Both the position numbers and the translations under genes were made by a program. Positions 8,649-17,368 of a DNA stretch of 64,000 nt are shown in pieces. Positions within the stretch are counted from its first letter, which is position 1; each line of letters opens with the position of its first letter. The stretch is from Chitinibacter sp046530675 (GTDB lineage: Bacteria > Pseudomonadota > Gammaproteobacteria > Burkholderiales > Chitinibacteraceae), in contig NZ_CP172558.1 of NCBI RefSeq assembly GCF_046530675.1, positions 2,976,001 to 3,040,000 of the forward strand. Reading direction: 5' to 3'. The notes beneath the pieces were generated by a model. The model searched no databases and was not told where the DNA came from. It worked only from the letters and a program-made list of their open reading frames with translations.

Positions 8649-9292
8649 ACGGACGTAAACCTCGCCGATTCCAGCTTCAGAATACAAGGGGCAGGTATTT
8701 CGCCAGGAAGCAGTTGATGCGAAGTCAGCAGCGCAATACCCCCTAAAGACAAATGCGCTGCAATCCAGTTCCCCAGCTCGGACTGCCCTGAGACATCGAG
8801 TGCAACCAGCGGTTCATCCATCACCCAGATCGGACGCGGTAAAGCCAGAAAGCGCGCCAGCGTCGCGCGGCGTTTTTGGCCTTGCGAGAGCTGGCGTACC
8901 GGTAAATCGACACAGGCAGCCAGCCCGACTTTGACCAGCGCTTGCAAAGCGGCGCTTTCAGTCAGCAGCACGCCTTGCAATCGGGCATGAAGCAGCAGAT
9001 TTTCCAGCGGGCTGAGCGTGTCTTTCAAGGCATCGCGATGGCCGAGATAATGAAACTGGGCACCATAATCGTCCCCCCATCCGGCCGGTGTTCTGTCCTG
9101 CCAGCGGATCGGTGCCGTGTGTTCGCTCAAGCCAGCCTGCGACAATCCGGCGATGACTTTCAGCAAAGTCGTTTTACCGACGCCATTGGCACCCTGCAAA
9201 TGCAGGCATTGCCCGGCGGACAGCGTCAACGAGACAGGATTGAATAAGGGTCGCCCGCCCCGCATCGCGGTCAGGCCTTCGATTTGCAACAC
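8645..9292 (-). CDS. ccmA: cytochrome c biogenesis ATP-binding protein CcmA
   Basis: ABC-transporter ATPase of about 215 residues. It shows a Walker A (GANGVGKTT), the signature LSQGQKRR, a Walker B ending in WVMDEP, and the CcmA switch region LLTSHQ. The start is a GTG at 9292 or the next TTG, after GGAA; an ATG at 9463 would give an unusually long N-terminus. It powers the CcmABCD complex that releases haem-loaded CcmE. First gene of the ccm operon. Confidence 0.92.
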   Translation of the reverse strand: MLQIEGLTAMRGGRPLFNPVSLTLSAGQCLHLQGANGVGKTTLLKVIAGLSQAGLSEHTAPIRWQDRTPAGWGDDYGAQFHYLGHRDALKDTLSPLENLLLHARLQGVLLTESAALQALVKVGLAACVDLPVRQLSQGQKRRATLARFLALPRPIWVMDEPLVALDVSGQSELGNWIAAHLSLGGIALLTSHQLLPGEIPAPCILKLESARFTSV

Positions 9293-9389
9293 GACAATTC
9301 CAGACTTTTGAGTTGAGCCACAGTTTACCTTGCTTACGCTCGGGCAAACGGTCGATTTTCTAACCCTTTCGGGGTAATGGCAGAAAGAC

Positions 9390-10610
9390 TTAGCCTTGTT
9401 GGCCATCCACCCTGGCCTGCCAGTACATCGGCATATAAACGCGCCCCCACAGCAGCAGCGCAAGCAGCGCCAGCACTGCGGCGATCAGATACAAAGCCAT
9501 TTGCCAGGCCGGAATCAGCTCGCCGAGTACCCGTGCCAGTGCGACACCGTGCATCGCCCAGTAAGCAGTCCACGCGATACCGGCGGCAACGAGCGGCCGT
9601 CCCGAATGCCCCAGCGTGACACGAGTAACAAAACCCAGCAGCATGGTGCAGAAAAAACCCAGCGTCAGCGCGTGCAGCGGCGCAAAGCCCAGTCCGGCAT
9701 GACCCGACAATTGAAACAATTGAAGAAGATCACTGATGCTTTGCAAGGCCAGCGCAACGCCAGCCCAGGCAAAAGCGGCGTGCAGCATCGCCAGCAGTTT
9801 GACTTTAAAAGAGTGCCACAGCTGCCAGCGCCAGCTGGTATAAAGCAGAATCGCCGCCAATGGCAAATCAACAGGCAGGGTATTGACTCCCATCGCCTCA
9901 AAAACGGGGCGCAGCATCGATAACCCTACCAGGGTATACAAGAGCCAAGCCGGACGCCATGCGGTATAGGGCTGCAGCACATTGGCCGAGAAAAACGGAA
10001 TCATCCGGTGGCTGACGCTGAGAAACACCGGCAGCAATAAACCCCAGATCCCCAGATTCACCGCCAGTTGCCAGGCAGCAATATTGCCGAACAGCAGCCA
10101 GACCAGCTGCGCCAGTAAACCGGCAAGCCCCAGAACAAATGCCCAGCCTATCGCTTGCGCGTGCGTTTTATCACCAACCTGGCTGCGGGCAATGGCCAGC
10201 CACCAGATTTGCGTTGCGCGGCTCCACGCCAGCCCTTGCAATGCCACACCCAGCAACATCCACGTCGCTCCCCAGCGTCCGGCCAGACACAAGACCGTCC
10301 CTGCCGCGTAGCCCAGCATCACCGGTGCGTATTGCCGCAACGCAGGGCTGGCGACATTGAGCCAGCGCGGGCCGGCGGTATAAATAAAGCCGAGCATGAA
10401 GAGCGGGAAAAAACCGTAAACCATCACGCTGCCATGCCAGAACAGCGCAGGCATACTGGGCGACAGATCGATGGAAAAACTGCGGCTGGACATTTCCAGC
10501 GTCCAGAGCAGAAAACTCATCAACAGCAAAGCCGCACCGGCCAGAAAGCCCAGCCGGTGCGGTGCCGCGACGATTGTTTTGAAGAGGGGTGATTTGAAAT
10601 GAAGTTTCAT
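9390..10610 (-). CDS. nnrS: NnrS family haem-copper membrane protein
   Basis: About 406 residues with twelve hydrophobic segments and the NnrS landmarks FFPLFMLGFIYTAGPRWL near the N-terminus and HALTLGFFCTMLLGFVTRVTLGHSGRP near the C-terminus. NnrS proteins help cells withstand nitric oxide during denitrification or nitrosative stress. I chose the ATG at 10610, because a candidate FNR-type site at 10667-10680 would place transcription start near 10632, downstream of the other ATG at 10640. No denitrification gene is in the window. Confidence 0.85.
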   Translation of the reverse strand: MKLHFKSPLFKTIVAAPHRLGFLAGAALLLMSFLLWTLEMSSRSFSIDLSPSMPALFWHGSVMVYGFFPLFMLGFIYTAGPRWLNVASPALRQYAPVMLGYAAGTVLCLAGRWGATWMLLGVALQGLAWSRATQIWWLAIARSQVGDKTHAQAIGWAFVLGLAGLLAQLVWLLFGNIAAWQLAVNLGIWGLLLPVFLSVSHRMIPFFSANVLQPYTAWRPAWLLYTLVGLSMLRPVFEAMGVNTLPVDLPLAAILLYTSWRWQLWHSFKVKLLAMLHAAFAWAGVALALQSISDLLQLFQLSGHAGLGFAPLHALTLGFFCTMLLGFVTRVTLGHSGRPLVAAGIAWTAYWAMHGVALARVLGELIPAWQMALYLIAAVLALLALLLWGRVYMPMYWQARVDGQQG

Positions 10611-10666
10611 CAGATAGACAGCTCGAACACGATGCCCCATCGTAGCGAGGGCAAGCAGAAGAATTC

Positions 10667-10680
10667 TTGCTTTATATCAG
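10667..10680 (-). promoter_or_regulatory. candidate FNR/CRP-family binding site upstream of nnrS
   Basis: The 14-bp palindromic sequence reads TTGCTTTATATCAG on the plus strand, matching the FNR consensus TTGAT-N4-ATCAA at 8 of 10 fixed positions. Its centre is about 41 bp before a start site that would give a 22-nt leader for the ATG at 10610, the class II activator spacing. Confidence 0.5.
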
Positions 10681-10721
10681 GAAGCCCGGCGGCGGCGGCT
10701 GACCATTAAGAGGTAGTCGGT

Positions 10722-11126
10722 CTATTCGACGTTGATCATCCAGTTCACTCCGAACCGGTCGGTCACATTGCCAAAACCGCGCGCCCAGAATGTTTTCTCG
10801 AAAGGCATGCAGATCTTGCCACCCTCGGCGAGCGCATTGAATAGTTGTTCGCCTTTGGCAAGATTATTCAGGCCTATCGTCAGCGCACAGCCCTGCATTT
10901 CAGGACAGGTCTGCCCCGGCATACCGTCAGACGCCATGATTTGCGAGTCGCCGACCGAAAAATTGGCGTGCATGATCAGCCCGTGACTTTCTGCCGGTAA
11001 ATCGGCGGCCATTGGCGACTCGCCAAAGGTCTGCTTGAAATTCAGTCTGGCGCCGAGCAGCTGCTGGTAAAAAGCCAGTGCCTGCGCGCATTGACCGTTG
11101 AAAAACAGATAGGGTTGAACTTGCAT
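10722..11126 (-). CDS. VOC family (PhnB-like) protein
   Basis: 134 residues of the glyoxalase/dioxygenase superfamily, PhnB subgroup: N-terminal QPYLFFNGQCAQALAFYQQLLGA, central ADLPAESHGLIMHANFSVGDSQIMASD, and the C-terminal FWARGFGNVTDRFGVNWMIN. These proteins form dimers of paired beta-alpha-beta-beta-beta modules; most members of this subgroup have no known substrate. It stands alone between nnrS and thiD. Confidence 0.85.
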   Translation of the reverse strand: MQVQPYLFFNGQCAQALAFYQQLLGARLNFKQTFGESPMAADLPAESHGLIMHANFSVGDSQIMASDGMPGQTCPEMQGCALTIGLNNLAKGEQLFNALAEGGKICMPFEKTFWARGFGNVTDRFGVNWMINVE

Positions 11127-11217
11127 GGCGGATTCTCCAGAGTGGGGGCAATCGCTTTATGATCGCAAACCATTACTCAAAAGCAGACCGGAAAATCCGC
11201 TATCCCCCGACTTGCGG

Positions 11218-12039
11218 TCACCACCAGCGATGAAAATGATGCACCGGGCCGATGCCGTGACCGACCTGCAAACGGTCGGCGTCGGCAATCGCTTTGAGCA
11301 ACCAGTCTTTGGCATCGCGGACGGTTTCAGCCCAGTCGGCGCGTTGTGGACGCAAGGCAGTCAGCGCAGCCGACAACGTGCAGCCAGTGCCATGCGTATG
11401 GCGCGTCGCAATGCGCGCAGCGGGAAAATTCACCTCGGTCTCGGGTGTAATCAGCCAGTCCGGGCATTGCTCGCCGCCCAGATGACCGCCTTTCATCAGC
11501 ACCGCTTTCGCACCGGCAGCGAGCAAGGCTCTGCCCTGCGCACGCATTTCGTCCTCAGACTTGGCCTCGGCACAATCGAGCAGCGCAGCCGCTTCGGGCA
11601 GATTCGGCGTAATGATGCTCGCCAGTGGCAATAACTGATCGCGCAAGGCATTGACCGCAGCAGGATCCAGCAGGGTATGCCCTCCTTTGGCAATCATGAC
11701 GGTATCCAGCACGATATACTCCGGCTGGTATTTGCGCAGACTCTCGGCAACGGCAGTGATGATCTCGGCATTGGCAAGCATGCCCATTTTGACCGCATCA
11801 ACGCGGATATCGCTAAACACCGCGTCGCACTGGGCGGTCACAAATTCGGCCGGCACCGGATGAACTGCGCTGACGCCCTGCGTGTTTTGTGCGGTCAGCG
11901 CGGTAATCACGCTCATGCCATAAGCGCCCAGCGCCGAGAAGGTTTTCAGATCAGCCTGAATCCCGGCACCACCGCCCGAATCCGAGCCGGCAATGGTCAG
12001 TGCATGGCATATCTGACGTTGATGAGCAGCAGTCATCAT
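11218..12039 (-). CDS. thiD: hydroxymethylpyrimidine/phosphomethylpyrimidine kinase
   Basis: 273-residue ribokinase-fold enzyme that phosphorylates HMP and HMP-P for thiamine synthesis. It has the N-terminal SGGGAGIQADLKTF, the DTVMIAKGGHTLL segment and the anion-hole motif THGTGCTLSAALTA near the C-terminus. It overlaps thiE by 4 bp and is the last gene of the thiM-thiE-thiD operon. Confidence 0.94.
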   Translation of the reverse strand: MMTAAHQRQICHALTIAGSDSGGGAGIQADLKTFSALGAYGMSVITALTAQNTQGVSAVHPVPAEFVTAQCDAVFSDIRVDAVKMGMLANAEIITAVAESLRKYQPEYIVLDTVMIAKGGHTLLDPAAVNALRDQLLPLASIITPNLPEAAALLDCAEAKSEDEMRAQGRALLAAGAKAVLMKGGHLGGEQCPDWLITPETEVNFPAARIATRHTHGTGCTLSAALTALRPQRADWAETVRDAKDWLLKAIADADRLQVGHGIGPVHHFHRWW

Positions 12040-12698
12040 GAACCCTTTTTCAGATTGATTTCAGTTAACAAATTTCGCGTTGCCCGGGCAATATCCGGCT
12101 GGCCGCAAATCGCCGAAATCACCGCAACGCCATCGGCGCCGGCGGCGATCAACGGCGCCACTTTACCGCTGCTGATGCCGCCAATCGCTACCGCAGGCAA
12201 GCTGCCGGTACTGGCGAACATCGCGGCCATTTCGGCCGCGGCAATCACGGGTGACGCATCTTTTTTAGTGCTGGTTGGATAGACCGGCCCGACGCCAATG
12301 TAGTCAATACACGCCGCGATTTCCGGCGTCAGCAACTCATGCACATTGCCCAGATTATTGGTCGACAGACCGACGATTTTGTTCGGTCCAAGCAAGTCGC
12401 GCACCACGGCCACCGGTAAATCGCTTTGCCCGACATGCACGCCGTCGGCGTCAACGGCCAGCGCAATATCGGCGTGGTCATTAATAATCAGCGGGATGTT
12501 CAATGGTGTCAGCACCGCTTTCAATTGCTGCGCGCATTCAAGCCACTGGCGTTTTTTCCAGTTGGGTGCGCGCAATTGCACGACGGTAACGCCGTTTTCA
12601 GCCGCGATTTTTGCCGTTTCCACCATCCCGGCCATGCCACCGCACAGATCGGGATCGAGCACCAGATACAGGCTCAGATCGATTGGATTACGGCTCAT
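12036..12698 (-). CDS. thiE: thiamine-phosphate synthase
   Basis: 220-residue TIM-barrel enzyme joining HMP-PP and thiazole phosphate to form thiamine phosphate. It shows VVQLRAPNWKKRQW, NDHADIALAVDADGVHVGQSDLP, and the phosphate-binding AIGGISSGKVAPLIAAGADGVAVISAI. It overlaps both neighbours by 4 bp, consistent with translational coupling. Confidence 0.95.
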   Translation of the reverse strand: MSRNPIDLSLYLVLDPDLCGGMAGMVETAKIAAENGVTVVQLRAPNWKKRQWLECAQQLKAVLTPLNIPLIINDHADIALAVDADGVHVGQSDLPVAVVRDLLGPNKIVGLSTNNLGNVHELLTPEIAACIDYIGVGPVYPTSTKKDASPVIAAAEMAAMFASTGSLPAVAIGGISSGKVAPLIAAGADGVAVISAICGQPDIARATRNLLTEINLKKGS

Positions 12699-13501
12699 GC
12701 CGTCACCTGGCGCAAAGATTGCGGATGAATGATGTGCAAGGCATCCAGAAATGGCGCAACAAAAGTGCCGGGGCCGTCACTGCATTCAACCGCGCGCTCG
12801 CCAGCCAGTGCCATCAGCGCACACGCGGCAGCAACGGCATTGAGCCGATTGGGCGCGTCGGCCAGAAAGGCGGCAACGACACTGGATAACGCGCAACCCG
12901 TTCCGACCACTTTGGTCATCAGCGGATGCCCCAGCTCGACCGCCCAGCTTTGCTCGCCATCGGTGATGTAATCAATCGCGCCGGTGACCGCCACGATAGC
13001 GCCGGTTTCCTTGGCCAAAGCCATCGCCGCCGCCAGTGCCGAATTCGAGCTGGCCGTACTATCGACACCCCGACCACCGCCCAACCCGCCCGCAAGCGCC
13101 AGAATTTCCGAACCGTTACCACGAATTGCAGCCGGTTTAAGCGCCAGCATCGCCTGGCATGCCTCGGTACGATACGCCAGTACGCCCGCCGCCACCGGAT
13201 CGAGCACCCACGGTGTTCCTGCGGCATTCGCAGCTGCAATTGCCAGCTGCATCGCGTCCAGCCGCTCTGCGTACAGCGTACCGACATTGATCAGCAGTGC
13301 ATCGGCCAGTGCAGCAAACTCGGCGACTTCTTCCCGAGCAACGATCATCGCCGGTGACGCCCCCATCGCCAGCAGGGTATTGGCCGTAAAGCATTGCACC
13401 ACTTCGTTGGTCAGCACATGCACCAGAGGGGTATTGGCACGAACCCGCTCGAGTTCGTCGGCAAGCAAGGTAAAAGGAAAATCAGCAATAGAAGTCGGCA
13501 T
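12695..13501 (-). CDS. thiM: hydroxyethylthiazole kinase
   Basis: 268 residues from the ATG at 13501; the reading frame is open to 13633, but the extra 44 residues look unlike ThiM and family members are about 260-275 long. It salvages the thiazole moiety of thiamine. Motifs include VHVLTNEVVQCFTAN near the start, the substrate region MGASPAMI, and the kinase anion hole KVVGTGCALSS. With thiE and thiD it forms a thiamine salvage operon. I saw no THI-box (TPP riboswitch) in front of it. Confidence 0.9.
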   Translation of the reverse strand: MPTSIADFPFTLLADELERVRANTPLVHVLTNEVVQCFTANTLLAMGASPAMIVAREEVAEFAALADALLINVGTLYAERLDAMQLAIAAANAAGTPWVLDPVAAGVLAYRTEACQAMLALKPAAIRGNGSEILALAGGLGGGRGVDSTASSNSALAAAMALAKETGAIVAVTGAIDYITDGEQSWAVELGHPLMTKVVGTGCALSSVVAAFLADAPNRLNAVAAACALMALAGERAVECSDGPGTFVAPFLDALHIIHPQSLRQVTA

Positions 13502-13715
13502 TGTGGTTACGGGTTCCAGACGAGCAATGGCGATATTGTACCTTCGAACAAAATCCGTAGTTTGATCTGGGCCGTGTTTTTTGCATTCATAAGCCGTCAT
13601 AAACTGTCGCAAACTGATCCAGGCCGAATCCAATCAGCAAATCTTTGATCTTACTCACATTAGGCTGCGCGCCCATTGCCTACAATCGGCTTAATCATGA
13701 ATTCAGGAGAAGGTC

Positions 13716-14678
13716 ATGTCCAACTTGACCCCCCATCTTTTAGCAACCCAGTTTCTGGAATTGCCACTGAACAACCCGCTGATGAATGCGTCGGGGGTCT
13801 GGTGCAGCGTCGCATCGCAACTGGAAGCACTCACCGAATCGGCTGCTGGCGCCATGGTCAGCAAAAGCTGCACGCTGCAGCCGCGCGATGGCAATCCCGA
13901 GCCGCGCTACCGCGTGCTTGATGGTGAAAATCAGCCCTTTGGCAGCATCAACTCGATGGGCTTGCCCAATGAAGGTTTCAACTATTATCTGCGCTATGCG
14001 CAACGCCATGACTACGAAGCCAAGCCGCTGTTTATTTCGCTATCGGGTCTGACGCTCGACGACAATCTGACCATGGTCGATGCACTGAAGGACGCGGTAT
14101 TACCGGCCCTGCTGGAAATCAATCTGTCGTGCCCGAATGTGCCGGGCAAATCGCAGACTGGCTACGACTTCGAAGCGATGGACATGATGCTGGCCGAGGT
14201 GTCATCGGGTTATCAGCGAGGGTTTGGCGTCAAACTGCCGCCGTATTTCGACATGGCGCATTTTGACGAAGCGGCCGAAATCCTGAATCGCTATCCGCTG
14301 GTCGCTTTTGTCACCTGCATCAACTCAATCGGCAATGCACTGGCGATTGATCTGGATTCCGAAACCACGCTGATCAAACCCAAAGACGGTTTTGGCGGGC
14401 TGGGTGGCGATTTTGTTTTGCCTACGGCGCTGGCTAATGTGAATGCCTTTTACCGTCGTTGCCCCGAGAAAGCCATCATCGGCTGCGGTGGCGTGAAATC
14501 CGGTCGTGACGCTTTTCTGCATATTCTGGCCGGGGCAACGCTGGTGCAAATCGGCACCAGCCTGCTTGAAGAAGGCCCGGGCATTTTCCCGCGCGTACAG
14601 ACCGAGCTGGCCGCCATCATGGTCAAGAAAGGCTATCAAAGCGTCGATGAATTCAGAGGCAAGCTCAAAACACTCTAA
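13716..14678 (+). CDS. pyrD: dihydroorotate dehydrogenase, class 1A-like
   Basis: 320-residue FMN TIM-barrel enzyme for the fourth step of pyrimidine synthesis. The active-site loop reads EINLSCPNVPGK with C139 as the catalytic base, and the N-terminus starts directly with the barrel, without the membrane helices of class 2 enzymes. Cysteine as base and the absence of the quinone-site extension point to the soluble fumarate-using class 1A (Lactococcus PyrDA type). No pyrK-like partner is nearby, arguing against class 1B. Start ATG 13716 follows AGGAGA. Confidence 0.85.
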   Translation: MSNLTPHLLATQFLELPLNNPLMNASGVWCSVASQLEALTESAAGAMVSKSCTLQPRDGNPEPRYRVLDGENQPFGSINSMGLPNEGFNYYLRYAQRHDYEAKPLFISLSGLTLDDNLTMVDALKDAVLPALLEINLSCPNVPGKSQTGYDFEAMDMMLAEVSSGYQRGFGVKLPPYFDMAHFDEAAEILNRYPLVAFVTCINSIGNALAIDLDSETTLIKPKDGFGGLGGDFVLPTALANVNAFYRRCPEKAIIGCGGVKSGRDAFLHILAGATLVQIGTSLLEEGPGIFPRVQTELAAIMVKKGYQSVDEFRGKLKTL

Positions 14679-14686
14679 GTGCACAG

Positions 14687-14734
14687 GGGTATATTCATAC
14701 AAGGCACACCCTTATTACCCTTGAAGGATATACC
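14687..14734 (+). repeat. 48-bp palindrome-ended element, copy 1
   Basis: Begins GGGTATATTC and ends GGATATACC, 48 bp. It fills nearly the entire gap between the convergent pyrD and the AlkA-like gene and ends one base before the latter's stop codon. Confidence 0.75.
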
Positions 14735-15361
14735 TCAATATTCTACCGGCACCGGATCAAGGCTGCGCCACAGATACCAGGTGGCGACCGAACACCACGG
14801 CTGCCATTGTTCGGCAAGCTGACGCAGCTCGGCACGGGGTTTTCGCTCGTCCTGATGATAATGCAGCGCAATCGCGCGGATCAGTCCGATATCGTCGAGC
14901 GGCAGCACGTTCGGACGCGCCAGATAGAAAATCAGGAACATCTCGGCGGTCCAGCGGCCAATGCCTCGGATCGACACCAGCTCTTTGATAATGTCTTCAT
15001 CGTCCCAATCATGCCAATCGCCAGGATTGAGGCGGCCTTCATGATGATGGCGCGCCAGATCGCCCAGATATTCGACTTTGCGCTGCGACAGGCCGCAAGC
15101 GCGCAGCTCTTCAACGCTGGCCGCCAATACCGCGCGGCTATTCACCTCGCCGAGAAACGCCGCCAGCCGGTTCCACACCGAATCGGCCGCTTTGACCGAA
15201 ATCTGCTGCCCGACAATCGAGCGCGCCAGCGTATGAAACGCATCGCCGCGCGTGCGCAGACTGATTTCAGGATATTGCGCAATCAGTTGCGCCATCACCG
15301 CGTCCACGGCCGCTAGCTCAGTAATGGCTTGATTCCAGTAATCCGGGCGTTCGATCATCAT
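14735..15361 (-). CDS. DNA-3-methyladenine glycosylase (AlkA-like, HhH-GPD)
   Basis: 208 residues of the HhH-GPD superfamily that removes alkylated purines from DNA. The helix-hairpin-helix and catalytic aspartate are visible in LVSIRGIGRWTAEMFLIF followed by RPNVLPLDDIGL, and FHTLARSIVGQQISVKAA matches the N-terminal helices. It lacks the extra N-terminal domain of E. coli AlkA, so it is the short Mag-type form. No iron-sulphur cysteine cluster is present, which argues against Nth or MutY. Confidence 0.9.
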   Translation of the reverse strand: MMIERPDYWNQAITELAAVDAVMAQLIAQYPEISLRTRGDAFHTLARSIVGQQISVKAADSVWNRLAAFLGEVNSRAVLAASVEELRACGLSQRKVEYLGDLARHHHEGRLNPGDWHDWDDEDIIKELVSIRGIGRWTAEMFLIFYLARPNVLPLDDIGLIRAIALHYHQDERKPRAELRQLAEQWQPWCSVATWYLWRSLDPVPVEY

Positions 15362-15367
15362 GGCGGC

Positions 15368-16699
15368 TTAGTCGCCTGCCACGGTCATCTTATCGATCAG
15401 AATCGCGCCGACTTTGCGGCTGCTCGATGCGAGCGCATCGTCGCCAATTGCGATAATGCGCTGATACATCTCGCGCAAATTACCGGCAATCGTGATTTCT
15501 TCAACCGGATATTGAATGATGCCGTTTTCAACCCAAAAGCCCGCCGCGCCGCGCGAGTAATCACCGGTGACCATATTGGTGCCGTGGCCGAGCAATTCGG
15601 TCACCAGTAAACCCGTTCCCATTTTGGCGAGCAGGCTGCTGGCCGGATCGGTTGGCGTCACAAACAGATTATGCGGGCCACCCGCATTGCCGGTGGTATC
15701 CATCCCCAGCTTGCGTGCAGAATAGCTCCCAAGGAAATACCCCTGCTGAATCCCGCGTTCGACCACGGTACGCGCCGAGGTTGCAACGCCTTCGGCGTCG
15801 AATGCGCCGCTGGCAAAGCCGCGTGGTGTAAATGGATCTTCGGTAATCGTCACAATCGGTGAAAACACTGGCTTGCCTAAGCTATCGAGCAGAAAACTGG
15901 ATTTGCGGTACAGGCTGCTGCCCGATACCGCGTTGATCCAGTGGCCGATCAAAGAGCCAGCGACCGACGCTTCAAACAGCACCGGGTATTCGCCAGTTTT
16001 CAGGCGCCGAGCGCCAAGGCGGCGCACAGTACGCTCGCCGGCCCTGCGCCCGACTGCGGCAGCCGATTCCAGATCAGACGGTGCACGCGCTGCGGTGTAC
16101 CAGTAATCACGCTGCATGCCGCTGTCATCTTCGGCAATCACTGCGGCCGAAATGCTGTAGCGGGTGCTGGTGCCCGATCCCATAAAACCTTGCGAATTGC
16201 CGTAAACCCAGCGCGAAGCCGAAGTCGACACGGTGGCACCGTCGGAATTATCAATCCGCTCGTCAACGGCCAGCGCAGCCTGCTCACACTGCCGCGCCAG
16301 CTCGATCGCATCTTCGACCGATAAATCCCACGGATGGTACAAATCCAGATCGGGAAACACGCTACACAGGCGCTTGGGATCCGCCGGGCCGGCAAACTCG
16401 TCGGCGGCGGTGTATTTGGCAATCGCCAGCGCGGCTTTAACGGTATCGGACAGCGCTGCGGGAGAAAAATCGCTGGTGCTGGCGTGCCCCTTTTGCTGCC
16501 CCAGATAAACGGTGACGCTGATGCCTTTATCGCGGTTGTATTCTATGGTTTCGACTTCGTCGAGTCGCACCGAGACATTCTGCCCCGACCCTTCGGAAGC
16601 CTCGACATCACAGGCGGTCGCGCCCTGTTGTTTGGCCATATCGAGGACTTGTCCGGCCAATTGGCGCAAAGCGGTTTCGCTAAAACTGAATTCAGACAC
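15368..16699 (-). CDS. pmbA: metalloprotease-like protein PmbA (TldE)
   Basis: 443 residues of the TldD/TldE family. It lacks the HExxxH zinc site, which marks the TldE/PmbA partner rather than the catalytic TldD. Recognisable blocks include RLDEVETIEYNRDKGISVTVYLGQQ near the N-terminus and LLGHGTNMVTGDYSRGAAGFWVENG near the C-terminus. TldD-TldE degrades unfolded peptides and matures microcin B17 and CcdA in E. coli. tldD is not in the window. It is divergent from darP. Confidence 0.93.
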   Translation of the reverse strand: MSEFSFSETALRQLAGQVLDMAKQQGATACDVEASEGSGQNVSVRLDEVETIEYNRDKGISVTVYLGQQKGHASTSDFSPAALSDTVKAALAIAKYTAADEFAGPADPKRLCSVFPDLDLYHPWDLSVEDAIELARQCEQAALAVDERIDNSDGATVSTSASRWVYGNSQGFMGSGTSTRYSISAAVIAEDDSGMQRDYWYTAARAPSDLESAAAVGRRAGERTVRRLGARRLKTGEYPVLFEASVAGSLIGHWINAVSGSSLYRKSSFLLDSLGKPVFSPIVTITEDPFTPRGFASGAFDAEGVATSARTVVERGIQQGYFLGSYSARKLGMDTTGNAGGPHNLFVTPTDPASSLLAKMGTGLLVTELLGHGTNMVTGDYSRGAAGFWVENGIIQYPVEEITIAGNLREMYQRIIAIGDDALASSSRKVGAILIDKMTVAGD

Positions 16700-16798
16700 G
16701 TATTAGGTTTCCGTTGGAGAGGTTAAGGCAGGTATAGCAAGAAGCTTGAGCCCAATTTTGTTATCATACTGCTTTTGCACCGGCGTTAGATATCCGAT

Positions 16799-17368
16799 AT
16801 GGCCAAACCACAACACGACGATGAAATCGAAGGCGTCAGCAAGTCTCAGCTCAAACGCGAAGCTACTGCATTGCAAGAGCTTGGCGCAACGCTGATGACG
16901 TATAGCACCAAGCAGCTCGCACCGCTGAATTTGCCCGAAAAACTGATCGACGCACTCAATGAAGGCCGCCGGATTACCGCCAATGGCGCAACCGCCCGTC
17001 ACAAGCAGTACATCGGCAAAATCATGCGCGATATTGATCCGGCGCCGATTTATGCTTTTCTGGATGCACTCAATGGTGATTCGGATAAGCATACCGCCTG
17101 GCTGCATCAGGTCGAACGACTGCGCGAGAAAATGCTCGTCGATACCAAAACGGTCGAGCAGTTTATTGCTGACTTTCCCGAAGTTGATATCCAGCATCTG
17201 CGTCAATTGATTCGCAATGCAATCAAGGAACGTCAAGCACAGGAAAGCGGCAAGCACGTGCCGCCCAAAGCATTCCGCGAATTGTTCCAGCTGATCAAAT
17301 CGCACATCAAAGAGCCAGCGCTGCCCAGCCTGACTGACGGCACCGAAAACGAGGATGGCGACGAATGA
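16799..17368 (+). CDS. darP: ribosome biogenesis factor DarP (YjgA, DUF615)
   Basis: 189 mostly helical, highly charged residues with the family start SKSQLKREATALQELGATL and the second half VERLREKMLVDTKTVEQFI. DarP associates with late 50S precursors and aids maturation of the peptidyl transferase centre. pmbA and darP as divergent neighbours is a conserved arrangement in proteobacteria. Its stop overlaps the start of the HAD gene. Confidence 0.93.
   Translation: MAKPQHDDEIEGVSKSQLKREATALQELGATLMTYSTKQLAPLNLPEKLIDALNEGRRITANGATARHKQYIGKIMRDIDPAPIYAFLDALNGDSDKHTAWLHQVERLREKMLVDTKTVEQFIADFPEVDIQHLRQLIRNAIKERQAQESGKHVPPKAFRELFQLIKSHIKEPALPSLTDGTENEDGDE

Noticed and set aside
8693..8740. Another 48-bp match (AGGTATTTC to GCAATACC) inside ccmA
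   Set aside because: The ends fit well but the interior matches other copies at only about 19 of 48 positions without gaps, and the encoded LLTSHQ region is native to CcmA, so coincidence is more likely.
11673..11720. GGGTATGCC...GATATACT in thiD at the same spacing
   Set aside because: About 22 of 48 matches; it covers the conserved ThiD segment DTVMIAKGG, so it served as a background estimate rather than a copy.
13502..13715. TPP riboswitch in front of thiM
   Set aside because: The conserved CTGAGA and ACCTGA core segments are missing in the 200 bp upstream.
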